The position numbers and the translations under genes are program-made. Below the pieces are notes generated by a model. That model saw nothing but the letters and a program-made list of their open reading frames with translations, was not told the DNA's origin and did not search any database. A DNA stretch of 64,000 nt. Source: an uncultured Lachnospiraceae bacterium (GTDB taxonomy: Bacteria; Bacillota; Clostridia; Lachnospirales; Lachnospiraceae). The stretch spans positions 1 to 64,000 of the forward strand of contig CALWRS010000002.1 in NCBI GenBank assembly GCA_944384025.1, written 5' to 3'. This document shows, in pieces, positions 25,373-32,444 of this stretch (positions are counted from its first letter, which is position 1; each line of letters opens with the position of its first letter).

Positions 25373-25397
25373 CAAACGCAAAAATCCTGCATATAAT
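25369..25397 (+). promoter_or_regulatory. Consensus promoter for tRNA-Met
   Basis: Perfect TTGACA and TATAAT with a 17-base spacer; the -35 box overlaps the stop codon of cdd. Confidence 0.9.
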
Positions 25398-25409
25398 GTG
25401 GAGCGTACG

Positions 25410-25429
25410 GTTTTTCGGAAACGAAAAAC
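25410..25429 (+). other. Hairpin in the tRNA-Met leader
   Basis: GTTTTTCG and CGAAAAAC form an eight-base-pair stem around a GAAA tetraloop, ending 11 bases before the tRNA. It probably marks the short 5' leader removed by RNase P; a specific role is not known. Confidence 0.5.
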
Positions 25430-25439
25430 GGCGCTATTT

Positions 25440-25513
25440 GGCGAAGTAGCTCAGCTGGCTAGAGCACACGGTTCATACCCGTGGTGTCGAGGGTTCAAGT
25501 CCCCCCTTCGCTA
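25440..25513 (+). tRNA. tRNA-Met (CAT), elongator type
   Basis: A full cloverleaf of 74 bases can be folded. The anticodon CAT is at 25474-25476 in the loop TTCATAC between CACGG and CCGTG. The anticodon stem lacks the three G-C pairs of initiator tRNA, so it is the elongator (tRNA-Ile2 with a modified C is less likely from the acceptor sequence). Two details are off: the first acceptor pair is G-T, and the T stem GAGGG/CCCCC has an A-C mismatch (25490/25504), with a normal TTCAAGT loop. CCA is not encoded. A consensus promoter precedes and a terminator follows. Confidence 0.92.
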
Positions 25514-25522
25514 TCCGGTAAG

Positions 25523-25552
25523 TCCCGCAGGAAGTTCTGCGGGATTTTTTTT
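25523..25552 (+). terminator. Intrinsic terminator of tRNA-Met
   Basis: Eight-base-pair stem TCCCGCAG/CTGCGGGA with a six-base loop, followed by eight T. Confidence 0.92.
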
Positions 25553-25613
25553 ACCAAACTTTGCCCTGTGGGAAATCCACTCTGCAAGCAGAAACATAAC
25601 AGGAGGTACGCTT

Positions 25614-25880
25614 ATGAAAAATTTGGAAGAGTGCAGGAAGGAAATTAACGAAATTGACGGGAAGCTCGTAGAACTTTTGCGCCAACGTATGCATATTTCC
25701 ATTGACGTAGCTACATACAAAAAGGCCAACGGCCTCCCCATTTACGACGCGGAACGCGAGCGAGCGCTTTTGCACCGCGTGGAAATGCTTGCCGGAGAAG
25801 GAAGCCGGGAAGCGATTTTGGCTGTGTTTGAAGTGATTTTAATGCAAAGCAAGAAAAAACAGATGGAGATTGTCGGATAA
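25614..25880 (+). CDS. Chorismate mutase (AroQ class, monofunctional)
   Basis: Converts chorismate to prephenate in the Phe/Tyr branch. The 88-residue, all-helical product shows the AroQ pattern: [21 protein letters not shown] near the start, a Lys in ATYKK, then DAERERALL and a C-terminal helix with ILMQSKKKQ. It is not fused to prephenate dehydratase or dehydrogenase. The start is the ATG after AGGAGGT; a longer frame through the tRNA is meaningless. It touches ispF directly (one base between stop and start codon), so the two are cotranslated. A DAHP synthase gene of the same pathway is at 57.7 kb. Confidence 0.85.
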   Translation: MKNLEECRKEINEIDGKLVELLRQRMHISIDVATYKKANGLPIYDAERERALLHRVEMLAGEGSREAILAVFEVILMQSKKKQMEIVG

Positions 25881-25881
25881 T

Positions 25882-26349
25882 ATGAGAATTGGAACCGGAT
25901 ACGACGTACACCGTTTGGTGGAAGGCAGAAAACTGATTTTGGGAGGCGTCTTTGTGCCGTACGAAAAAGGGCTTTTGGGGCATTCCGACGCGGACGTACT
26001 TACACATGCGATTATGGACGCTCTTTTGGGAGCCGCCGCGCTTGGCGATATCGGAGGGCATTTTCCGGATTCGGACGAAGCGTACCGGGGAGCGGACAGC
26101 CTTGCGCTTTTGGCGCGTGTGCGCGAGCTTATAGAAGCAGAAGGGTACCGCGTGGGAAATATCGACGCGACCGTAATTGCGCAGCGGCCAAAGCTGGCGT
26201 CTTATTTGCCGCAGATGCGGGAAAACATTGCGAAAGTTTTGGGGATGGACGTATCTTTCATAAGCGTAAAGGCGACGACCGAAGAAGGCTTAGGCTTTAC
26301 CGGAAGCGGAGAGGGCATTGCCGCGCAGGCAGTATGCCTTTTGCAGTGA
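25882..26349 (+). CDS. ispF: 2-C-methyl-D-erythritol 2,4-cyclodiphosphate synthase
   Basis: MEP-pathway enzyme making the cyclic diphosphate on the way to isoprenoids (for example the undecaprenyl carrier of cell-wall and glycan synthesis). The 155 residues match the family: [13 protein letters not shown] (metal-binding Asp and His), [32 protein letters not shown] and [18 protein letters not shown]. The ATG at 25882 starts [10 protein letters not shown], where the family normally starts; the in-frame TTG at 25870 would add four residues. No ispD is adjacent, although the two are often neighbours or fused. Confidence 0.95.
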   Translation: MRIGTGYDVHRLVEGRKLILGGVFVPYEKGLLGHSDADVLTHAIMDALLGAAALGDIGGHFPDSDEAYRGADSLALLARVRELIEAEGYRVGNIDATVIAQRPKLASYLPQMRENIAKVLGMDVSFISVKATTEEGLGFTGSGEGIAAQAVCLLQ

Positions 26350-26356
26350 AATAATT

Positions 26357-26492
26357 TGATATTATCTGGAAATTAAAAATTTCGTAGCAATATCTGGAAC
26401 GCAAAATGCAAACTCCTTCTATTGCGTACAGAAACTTCATCTGCTACCATGAAGGCATGGAAAACGTTGCGCAACTAGATTTCCAGATATTA
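26357..26492 (+). other. Structured leader with two alternative long-range pairings
   Basis: A 136-base region before the secreted Cys-rich protein gene. An element reading TATCTGGAA occurs at 26363-26371 and again at 26391-26399, and its inverted copy lies at 26481-26489. The 3' copy can pair over 11 bases with copy one (26363-26373 with 26479-26489) or over 11 bases with copy two (26389-26399 with 26481-26491), not both. Between them are ACGCAA/TTGCGT (26399-26404 with 26422-26427), a CTTCAT/ATGAAG hairpin (26435-26454) and the palindrome GTTGCGCAAC (26466-26475). The 3' copy ends nine bases before GGAGG. It may be a riboregulator or a small inverted-repeat element; I recognise no known family. 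Confidence 0.45.
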
Positions 26493-26511
26493 TTTTCACG
26501 GAGGTAAAGAT

Positions 26512-26787
26512 ATGAAGAAAATCTTGTGTGCGGTTATGGTTAGCTTTTTGGCTTTGGCAGCAATTGTTCTCCCGTTTAGGGAAGCTGCTGCGGGGACACC
26601 TCAGACAAGAAGTCTCCATTATTACATTTGCACGGAATGTGAGGAGGGATTTTTCTCCGCAACTGCGCCGGACGAAGACGGCTGCACGACCTGCATTTAT
26701 TGCGACGGTATAGCGGAAGAATACACCGGAGAAGACGACAGCGGTTCCGGCAACCCGATTCGCGATGTGCATCCTGGAAAGCAGTAA
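26512..26787 (+). CDS. Small secreted Cys-rich protein of unknown function
   Basis: I do not recognise this protein. It has 91 residues with a clear signal peptide: MKK, a hydrophobic core at about 8-20, and an Ala-Ala-Ala cleavage site at 25-27. The mature part of about 64 residues carries five cysteines arranged as CxxC (40, 43) and CxxCxxC (58, 61, 64), with aromatic and acidic residues between, and an acidic Gly/Ser tail. The pattern suggests a disulfide-bonded or metal-binding secreted peptide. It has a strong GGAGG, follows the structured leader, and is convergent with the large regulator gene, separated by a terminator. The pairing suggests a signal peptide with its receptor, but this is inference from arrangement only. 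Confidence 0.7.
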   Translation: MKKILCAVMVSFLALAAIVLPFREAAAGTPQTRSLHYYICTECEEGFFSATAPDEDGCTTCIYCDGIAEEYTGEDDSGSGNPIRDVHPGKQ

Positions 26788-26809
26788 AGACAGTTGCTTT
26801 TTTAAAATT

Positions 26810-26840
26810 ACGGGGAGGTCCCAGAGACCTCCCCGTTTTG
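26810..26840 (+). terminator. Terminator of the secreted Cys-rich protein gene
   Basis: Perfect 11-base-pair stem ACGGGGAGGTC/GACCTCCCCGT with a five-base loop, followed by TTTG; AAAA upstream extends the pairing. It lies between convergent genes and may also stop transcription of the minus-strand regulator, whose coding sequence ends at 26847. Confidence 0.85.
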
Positions 26841-26846
26841 TGCGGT

Positions 26847-28745
26847 TTATAGTTTGAATCCGTATTCGTCAAGCATCACTGCGTGAAAGTTCTCCAGCTC
26901 GTCCGTATATCCAAGCAGTCGAAGCCCTGCCGCAGTTGCTTTTGCGTGCGTGAGTATGCTGGCGTGGTCGCGCTTTAGCATTACAAGCGCCTGACAGCTA
27001 AAGAAATACACGTAAGCCAGGTTGCTGATATCGTTTAACGGCAGGTCGGGAGAGTAGCCTTGTACGACGTCTTCAATTTCCTTGTAGTATTGTAAGTTAA
27101 AAAGCGCGTAGATATATTGATAGCTTACCGTTTCAAAAACGCGCCAGCGCGCGTCCAGCTCGTATTTTTTCTGTGCATGAAACGCAATAAGCTGCATCGC
27201 CAGGTCGTACGCCTTTTCGTATTCTTCCATGGAGTTATAGACTTGAAGGATTCTTAGGAACAGGGCGGACTCGGAGTAGGAGAGCCCCTTTTGCTTGTAG
27301 ATATTGTCCCAGCTGTCGTTAAACGTACACGCAAGCCCTTCCTTTAACATTTTCAGTCTTGCTTCCAGTGTTGGCGCAGCAAAAGCGCAGTTTAAAAGCC
27401 GCGTCTGCCGGATCAGCCGGTTGCCTTTTTCCTCCTTGCGGGAGTAAAAGTTTTCCATGTCGCTTAGCTTTTCGTATTCGTTGTGGAAGTTGTAGAGCGT
27501 GTAGTCGTACTTTAACTCCTCGTAATCATACTCTTCTTTCGTTGCAAAAAACGTAAAGTTTCCGGCGCGAAGACCAAGCCGCTCCAACAGGCCTTCCGCT
27601 AACAGACGGACAGGGTAGAGAATCTTTTTTTCGATTTTCGAAAGCTGAGAGCGGTCGCAAAGCCCGTTCGCCAGTTCCGCCTGCGTCATATCTTGCTCAA
27701 TTCGCATGTCGCGGATAATGTCGCCAAGCTGGTAGTCGCAGTGCACGGCCGGCTTTTGGTCTAAAAGTATTTTGGCAAACTCGCGGTTTTCTTTTGGAAA
27801 CGGAAAGACGCTTGGCGCAGGGCAGTTTCTGTCTTGCAGCAAGTTGTTTTTGCCGGTTTGATTTTCTTTAACAATTTGATAAATTCTTCCCGAAAGCTGA
27901 TGGAAGTGCAGATGCAGAAAATCAAACAAATCGCTGATCTTTTCTTTAGCGGCATCTACGTTTCCAAGCCGCTCGCAGGCAAGCGCGTTCCAGCATACAA
28001 GCTCCGGAAGGGCGTCGTGGCAAATATGCCGGTTGCCCCGCTCGATTGCAGAAGCAGAAACCTGTTCCGACTCTTCGTAACGCGCAGAGTAAAACAGGCA
28101 CTGCGCATGAACGAGCCCGGCTTTTGTTAAAAGCTCGTTCTTTTCGCTTTTGGGTAAATTTGAGCCCTCTAAAGATTTAATGACGCGCTCGATTAACACA
28201 AGCGCATCCTCAGTTTTTTTCAGACGCAGCTGTGCTTCAGAATAAGCAATCAGCATTTGAAATTCGACGAAGGAGGCGTAGCGGTCGTCAAAGTTTTCGA
28301 TCGTGACGTTTGCTCCTTCAAACAGGTGTGCGGCTAAGTCGTTTAAATCGCTTGCTTTTGCCGTTCCCGAACGGAGCAAAAGAAGCAGCTTGGCAAGCTG
28401 TGCCCGCCGGTAAATCATCTGGCTGTTGCTGTACAGACTTCCCTGCAGAAGCAAAAGCAGAGGATATGCACTTGAAAGGTTCCAGCACTGGATACAATAC
28501 ATAGCGTCGGTCAGACTGCGAAACGCGTCAAACTCGCTTTTGTCGCGAAAGGCGGGCAGGTACGTACAGCGAAGACCGTATTTGGCCATCAGCCCCTGAA
28601 AAATATCAATCTGAACGCCTTCCGTTCCCTGCTCGATTGCGTAAATCGTCCGCTCCGAGCAGACGTCCTTGGAAAATTCTCTGCGGTTAATCCGAAGCTC
28701 TTTTTGCAATTGCTTGAAAAAGTGCCCTATGTTTTGAATACCCAT
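26847..28745 (-). CDS. Double-HTH (XRE) regulator with TPR-like repeats
   Basis: A 632-residue regulator with an unusual layout. The N-terminal XRE-like HTH lies at about 5-60 (FFKQLQKELRINRREFSKD) and a second, more typical XRE HTH lies inside the protein at about 338-393 (LGDIIRDMRIEQDMTQAEL, with SQLSKIEK). Each is followed by a long helical region resembling tetratricopeptide-like repeats (about 65-300 and 400-630), as in RRNPP-type peptide-sensing regulators (Rgg, PlcR, PrgX), but doubled. The start ATG has GAGGAG upstream; the longer open frame has none. It is convergent with the small secreted protein and may sense a peptide made from it. No conserved peptide-binding residues were checked; the function call is inference. 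Confidence 0.7.
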   Translation of the reverse strand: MGIQNIGHFFKQLQKELRINRREFSKDVCSERTIYAIEQGTEGVQIDIFQGLMAKYGLRCTYLPAFRDKSEFDAFRSLTDAMYCIQCWNLSSAYPLLLLLQGSLYSNSQMIYRRAQLAKLLLLLRSGTAKASDLNDLAAHLFEGANVTIENFDDRYASFVEFQMLIAYSEAQLRLKKTEDALVLIERVIKSLEGSNLPKSEKNELLTKAGLVHAQCLFYSARYEESEQVSASAIERGNRHICHDALPELVCWNALACERLGNVDAAKEKISDLFDFLHLHFHQLSGRIYQIVKENQTGKNNLLQDRNCPAPSVFPFPKENREFAKILLDQKPAVHCDYQLGDIIRDMRIEQDMTQAELANGLCDRSQLSKIEKKILYPVRLLAEGLLERLGLRAGNFTFFATKEEYDYEELKYDYTLYNFHNEYEKLSDMENFYSRKEEKGNRLIRQTRLLNCAFAAPTLEARLKMLKEGLACTFNDSWDNIYKQKGLSYSESALFLRILQVYNSMEEYEKAYDLAMQLIAFHAQKKYELDARWRVFETVSYQYIYALFNLQYYKEIEDVVQGYSPDLPLNDISNLAYVYFFSCQALVMLKRDHASILTHAKATAAGLRLLGYTDELENFHAVMLDEYGFKL

Positions 28746-28780
28746 GGTTTCTCCTCTTTTTCCTAGTGTTTTATGGGACG

Positions 28781-28809
28781 AGTATAACAGAAAACCCTGT
28801 CGAAGGAAA
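28781..28809 (-). promoter_or_regulatory. Possible promoter for the double-HTH regulator
   Basis: On the minus strand TATACT with an extended -10 TGT lies 36 bases upstream of the start; the -35 at 17 bases (TTTCCT) is weak. Confidence 0.4.
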
Positions 28810-28878
28810 GAGAAAAAGTTCACAAAATGTGCAAAAAATGAAAAGCGGGTCAAAAATTACAGAACGCACGCTCCTCCC

Positions 28879-28907
28879 TTGACTTTTTACGAATTATTTT
28901 CTAGAAT
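28879..28907 (+). promoter_or_regulatory. Promoter for the cysS operon
   Basis: TTGACT and TAGAAT separated by 17 bases, about 30 bases before cysS. The leader is short, with no room for a T-box. Confidence 0.8.
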
Positions 28908-28938
28908 GAGAGTCGGAAATTTTTGAAGGAGGCAGCTT

Positions 28939-30354
28939 ATGGAAAACCGCTTGCGGATTTATAATACACTGACCCGAAAAGTCGAAACGTTCGTGCCGAA
29001 CGTAGACGGAAAGGTAGGGATGTACACCTGCGGACCGACCGTTTATCACTTTGCGCATATTGGAAATCTTCGCAGCTATTTGATGGAAGACGTTTTAGAA
29101 AAGACACTGCGTTATCTTGGATACGACGTAAAAAGAGTAATGAACATTACGGACGTAGGCCATCTCTCCGACGATGCGGACGCGGGCGAAGACAAAATGC
29201 TAAAAGGTGCGAAACGCGAAAAGAAAACCGTTATGGAGATTGCCGCGTTTTATACGGACGCTTTTTTTGAGGACTGCAAAAAGCTTTGCATTAAGCGGCC
29301 GGACGTTGTAGAGCCTGCGACAAACTGTATTGCGGACTTTATCCGCATTGTCGAAGGACTGCTTGAAAAGGGCTTCGCTTACTGCGCCGGCAGCAACGTA
29401 TATTTTGACACTTCCAAATTAAAGGAATATTTCGTCCTTACAAATCACAGCGAAGAAGAGCTCTTAGTAGGCGTGCGCGACGACGTGGAAGCCGACCCGA
29501 ACAAGCGAAATAAAAACGACTTTGTTCTTTGGTTTACCCGCTCCAAATTTGAAGATCAGGCGCTTAAGTGGGATAGCCCGTGGGGCGTTGGCTATCCGGG
29601 CTGGCATATTGAGTGCTCCGGCATCAGCATGAAACATTTGGGCGAGCGGCTGGATATTCACTGCGGCGGCGTGGACAACATTTTCCCGCATCATACAAAC
29701 GAAATTGCGCAAAGCGAAGCGTATTTAGGACATAAGTGGTGCAACTACTGGATGCACGTGCATCATCTAAACGACAAAGCGGGAAAGATGAGCAAAAGCA
29801 GAGGCGAATTTTTGACCGTTTCCCTTCTGGAGCAAAAAGGCTACGACCCGATGGTTTACCGGCTGTTTTGCCTTCAGTCGCATTACAGAAAGCCGCTAGA
29901 GTTTTCCTTTGAAGTGCTTGATCAGGCAGCGGCGGCGTATGCGAAGCTGAAAAAAAGAATTGCCTCGCTTTGTGCAGCGGGAAGCGTAGAGGAGGAAGCG
30001 TTTGCACGATATCGCCGTCGATTTGAAGATGCGCTTTGCAGCGACTTAAACACTTCGTCGGCGCTTACAGTTTTGTACGACGTTTTAAAGGCGGATATTT
30101 CCGATGCAACAAAGCGTGCGCTTGTGGAAAGTTTCGAGCAAGTGCTTTCTTTGCGGCTTTTGCAAGCAGATAAGGCGCGGGAGAGTGCGCAGGATGAAGA
30201 GAAGAGTACATGGATTTTAGAGCAAATTGAAAAAAGAGCGCAGGCAAAGAAAAACAAAGACTTTGCCCTGGCAGATGCAATCCGCTCCGAGCTTCTTGAG
30301 AAGGGAGTCAGGATTAAAGACACGAGAGAAGGAACCGTATGGGAATTGATTTAG
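28939..30354 (+). CDS. cysS: Cysteinyl-tRNA synthetase
   Basis: Charges tRNA-Cys. The 471 residues are of normal length and carry the class I signature HIGN (in AHIGNLRSY), the zinc ligands beginning with Cys in MYTCGPTVY and continuing through GWHIECSG and the His pair in FPHHTNEIAQSE, and the KMSKS loop (GKMSKSRGEF). The C-terminal region is helical and Lys-rich. It heads cysS-mrnC-rlmB-sigH, the order also known from Bacillus, and its 3' end overlaps mrnC by 16 bases. No T-box leader was seen in front of it. Confidence 0.97.
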   Translation: MENRLRIYNTLTRKVETFVPNVDGKVGMYTCGPTVYHFAHIGNLRSYLMEDVLEKTLRYLGYDVKRVMNITDVGHLSDDADAGEDKMLKGAKREKKTVMEIAAFYTDAFFEDCKKLCIKRPDVVEPATNCIADFIRIVEGLLEKGFAYCAGSNVYFDTSKLKEYFVLTNHSEEELLVGVRDDVEADPNKRNKNDFVLWFTRSKFEDQALKWDSPWGVGYPGWHIECSGISMKHLGERLDIHCGGVDNIFPHHTNEIAQSEAYLGHKWCNYWMHVHHLNDKAGKMSKSRGEFLTVSLLEQKGYDPMVYRLFCLQSHYRKPLEFSFEVLDQAAAAYAKLKKRIASLCAAGSVEEEAFARYRRRFEDALCSDLNTSSALTVLYDVLKADISDATKRALVESFEQVLSLRLLQADKARESAQDEEKSTWILEQIEKRAQAKKNKDFALADAIRSELLEKGVRIKDTREGTVWELI

Positions 30355-30788
30355 AAGAAATTCGGGAACGGTTCGCCTGCAAGGGGCAAGACGTTCGCAG
30401 TTATGCTCCGCTTACGCTTGCGTATTTGGGGGACGCTGTGTATGAGCTGCTTGTTCGCTCCGTACTTGTATCGGAAGCAGATGTGCAAGTGCATCGGCTG
30501 CATTTGCGGGCAACGTCGTATGTGAGCGCGGCGGCACAGGCACAGCTTATTCGGGCAATTTTGCCGGAGCTGACGCAGGAAGAGCTTGGGTATTACCGGC
30601 GGGGCAGAAACGCAAAGCCGCACTCCGTGCCGAAAAATGCGGTGGTTGCGGATTACCGCGCCGCTACGGGGCTTGAAGCGCTTTGCGGCTATTGGTATTT
30701 GACCGGACAGACGGGGCGGCTGCTTGCGCTTATAAAAATGGGGATCGAAGAAATAGATCCGCAAAGAAAGGGAAAAAACGGAACATGA
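30339..30788 (+). CDS. mrnC: Mini-ribonuclease III
   Basis: Double-stranded RNA endonuclease that matures 23S rRNA ends; it has the RNase III catalytic domain but no dsRNA-binding domain. The 149 residues show LTLAYLGDAVYELLVR (the acidic signature helix with the catalytic Asp), a KPHSVPKNAVVADYRAATG segment, and GLEALCGYWYLTGQ, the second acidic site. It overlaps cysS upstream and rlmB downstream (ATGA), so the three are translationally coupled. Confidence 0.93.
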   Translation: MGIDLEEIRERFACKGQDVRSYAPLTLAYLGDAVYELLVRSVLVSEADVQVHRLHLRATSYVSAAAQAQLIRAILPELTQEELGYYRRGRNAKPHSVPKNAVVADYRAATGLEALCGYWYLTGQTGRLLALIKMGIEEIDPQRKGKNGT

Positions 30789-31555
30789 AGGAACGCTACG
30801 AAGAATCTTTTCTGGAGGGGCGAAACTCTGTCCTAGAAGCATTTCGGGCAGGAAAGACGATTGACCGTCTTTACGTGCTTGCCGGGTGTAAGGACGGGCC
30901 GGTGCAGAGTATTTTGCGCGAAGCAAAAAAGGGCGATACCATAGTTCGGTTTGTGGCAAAGGAGCGCCTTGATCAGATGAGCGGAAGCGGACGGCATCAG
31001 GGCGTCATTGCAAAAACGGCTGCTTACGAATATGCGCAGGTGGAAGATTTGCTTGCGGAGGCGAAAAAAAAGGGAGAAGATCCGTTTCTCTTTTTGCTTG
31101 ATGGAATCGAGGATCCGCATAATCTGGGCGCGATTTTGCGAACGGCAAACCAGCTTGGCGCGCACGGCGTGATTATACCGAAAAACCGTGCGGTCGGCTT
31201 AACGGGCACGGTTGCAAAAACTTCGGCGGGCGCTATCAATTATACGCCGGTTGCGAAAGTTACCAATCTCGTGCAGACGATACAGGATTTAAAAAAGCAA
31301 GGACTATGGTTTGTCTGCGCGGCTATGGACGGGGAAGTGATGTACAAAACGAACCTGACAGGGCCGCTTGGGATTGTTATTGGCAGCGAAGGAAGCGGCG
31401 TCAGCCGCCTTGTAAGAGAGAATTGCGATTTTTGCGCGGCCATTCCCATGAAAGGGCAGATCGATTCATTAAACGCTTCCGTTGCGATGGGCGTGCTTGG
31501 CTACGAGGCGTTTAGGCAGCGGCTGGAAAAACACACGGGAAATGTGGAGACATAA
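30785..31555 (+). CDS. rlmB: 23S rRNA 2'-O-methyltransferase RlmB / TrmH family
   Basis: SPOUT-class methyltransferase using S-adenosylmethionine, acting on the ribosome (RlmB methylates G2251 in E. coli numbering). The 256 residues start MKERYEESFLEGRNSVLEAF, the family's N-terminal substrate domain. The C-terminal SPOUT knot has DGIEDPHNLGAILRTANQLGAHG, VIGSEGSGVSRLVRE and the closing IPMKGQIDSLNASVAMGVLGYEA. The start is the ATG overlapping mrnC's stop. A second SpoU-type gene is at 61.1 kb, with a different N-terminus. Confidence 0.93.
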   Translation: MKERYEESFLEGRNSVLEAFRAGKTIDRLYVLAGCKDGPVQSILREAKKGDTIVRFVAKERLDQMSGSGRHQGVIAKTAAYEYAQVEDLLAEAKKKGEDPFLFLLDGIEDPHNLGAILRTANQLGAHGVIIPKNRAVGLTGTVAKTSAGAINYTPVAKVTNLVQTIQDLKKQGLWFVCAAMDGEVMYKTNLTGPLGIVIGSEGSGVSRLVRENCDFCAAIPMKGQIDSLNASVAMGVLGYEAFRQRLEKHTGNVET

Positions 31556-31561
31556 AAAGCA

Positions 31562-32173
31562 ATGGAGAGGACATACGCGCAGTTGTGCGACGAAGAACTT
31601 TGCCGCTTGGCGGAAGAGGACAGCGGAGCGGAAGAATATCTTTTGATAAAGTATAAACGTGTTGTCCTTCAGGAGGCGCGCACCCTGTTTTTGACTTGGG
31701 GCGACCGCGACGACTTGGTGCAGGAAGGGATGATTGGGCTCTACCGCGCCATCCGCGCCTTCCGCGTGGAAGGAGGCGCGTCTTTTGCTACGTTTGCAAG
31801 GCTTTGCATCCGCAGGCAAATCTGCAACGCAATCCAATCGGCAAACCGTAAAAAAAACCTCCCTATGGAAGAGTATGTCCCTTTGCACTCGCCGGAATTT
31901 CGGATGCAGGAGCAAAAGTCGGAAAACGGCTTTAAGCAGCGCAGTCCGGAGCAGCAAATGATTGACAGGGAAGAGACAAGGCAGCTTTTAAAAAGCCTTA
32001 AAAAGTGCCTAAGCGCACTTGAGTGGGACGTCTTAAGAGAGTACATTGCCGGAAACAACTATCAGGAAATCGCGCGAAAGCTTGGACGTACACCCAAATC
32101 TATCGACAACGCGATTACAAGAATCAAAGGAAAGACAAGGAAAATTCTGGAAGATCAGAAGAGAATTTCTTGA
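31562..32173 (+). CDS. sigH: RNA polymerase sigma factor, SigH-like
   Basis: Alternative sigma factor of 203 residues. Region 2 reads DRDDLVQEGMIGLYRAIRAF (core binding and -10 recognition), region 4 reads ALEWDVLREYIAGNNYQEIARKLGRTPKSIDNAI (helix-turn-helix for the -35). Location after cysS-mrnC-rlmB and the sequence wording fit SigH, the early sporulation sigma factor. The Bacillus yacP (NYN-domain) gene normally found between rlmB and sigH is absent here. The start ATG has only a weak GGAGA about 12 bases upstream. Confidence 0.9.
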   Translation: MERTYAQLCDEELCRLAEEDSGAEEYLLIKYKRVVLQEARTLFLTWGDRDDLVQEGMIGLYRAIRAFRVEGGASFATFARLCIRRQICNAIQSANRKKNLPMEEYVPLHSPEFRMQEQKSENGFKQRSPEQQMIDREETRQLLKSLKKCLSALEWDVLREYIAGNNYQEIARKLGRTPKSIDNAITRIKGKTRKILEDQKRIS

Positions 32174-32182
32174 AATTTAGGG

Positions 32183-32211
32183 TTGCAAAACCGAAATGGG
32201 TGTGCTATTAT
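32183..32211 (+). promoter_or_regulatory. Promoter for tRNA-Thr
   Basis: TTGCAA and TATTAT separated by 17 bases with extended -10 TGC; the tRNA starts 14 bases after the -10 box. Confidence 0.75.
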
Positions 32212-32224
32212 GTCAATCGTGATT

Positions 32225-32297
32225 GCTGCCTTGGCTCAGTTGGTAGAGCGTCGCCTTGGTAAGGCGGAGGTCGGCGGTTCAAATCCGCTAGGCAGCT
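32225..32297 (+). tRNA. tRNA-Thr (GGT)
   Basis: A 73-base cloverleaf: acceptor GCTGCCT/AGGCAGC, D-arm GCTC/GAGC, anticodon stem TCGCC/GGCGG around TTGGTAA, T-arm GGCGG/CCGCT with TTCAAAT. The anticodon GGT at 32258-32260 reads ACC and ACU, threonine. Discriminator T; CCA is not encoded. Terminator follows. Confidence 0.94.
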
Positions 32298-32301
32298 TTT
32301 T

Positions 32302-32336
32302 AAAACGCTTAGACCGCATGGTTTAAGCGTTTTTTT
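32302..32336 (+). terminator. Intrinsic terminator of tRNA-Thr
   Basis: A continuous stem of 14 base pairs (AAAACGCTTAGACC with GGTTTAAGCGTTTT, one G-T pair) around a GCAT loop, ending in a T-run. Confidence 0.9.
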
Positions 32337-32362
32337 CGTGGAATATTCGGATGCTTCTTTGG

Positions 32363-32391
32363 TTGACGGTTTTTCGTTTCTATGGTACAGT
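32363..32391 (+). promoter_or_regulatory. Promoter for the hydrogenase operon
   Basis: TTGACG and TACAGT separated by 17 bases, with an extended -10 TGG. It leaves about 50 bases before the hydC-like start. Confidence 0.7.
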
Positions 32392-32444
32392 AAGAAAGGA
32401 AAATTCGGCGCCAAGCCGGAGAAATGCAGGAGGAAGATGACCGC

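Noticed and set aside
25182-25613. Long open frame running through cdd, tRNA-Met and into chorismate mutase
   Set aside because: It crosses a tRNA gene, a promoter and a terminator; only the part from 25614 is a gene.
26350-26511. Known riboswitch class in the leader of the Cys-rich protein gene
   Set aside because: I compared it by eye with T-box, SAM, TPP, FMN, glycine and c-di-GMP aptamers and found none of their core motifs. It is reported as unclassified structure instead.
28746-28938. T-box leader before cysS
   Set aside because: The gap is short and shows neither the T-box sequence nor an antiterminator; only the promoter is visible.
31562-32173. Sigma factor gene as an ECF sigma factor
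   Set aside because: The protein has region 2 and 4 only, but its wording and position after rlmB fit SigH; there is no anti-sigma gene next to it.
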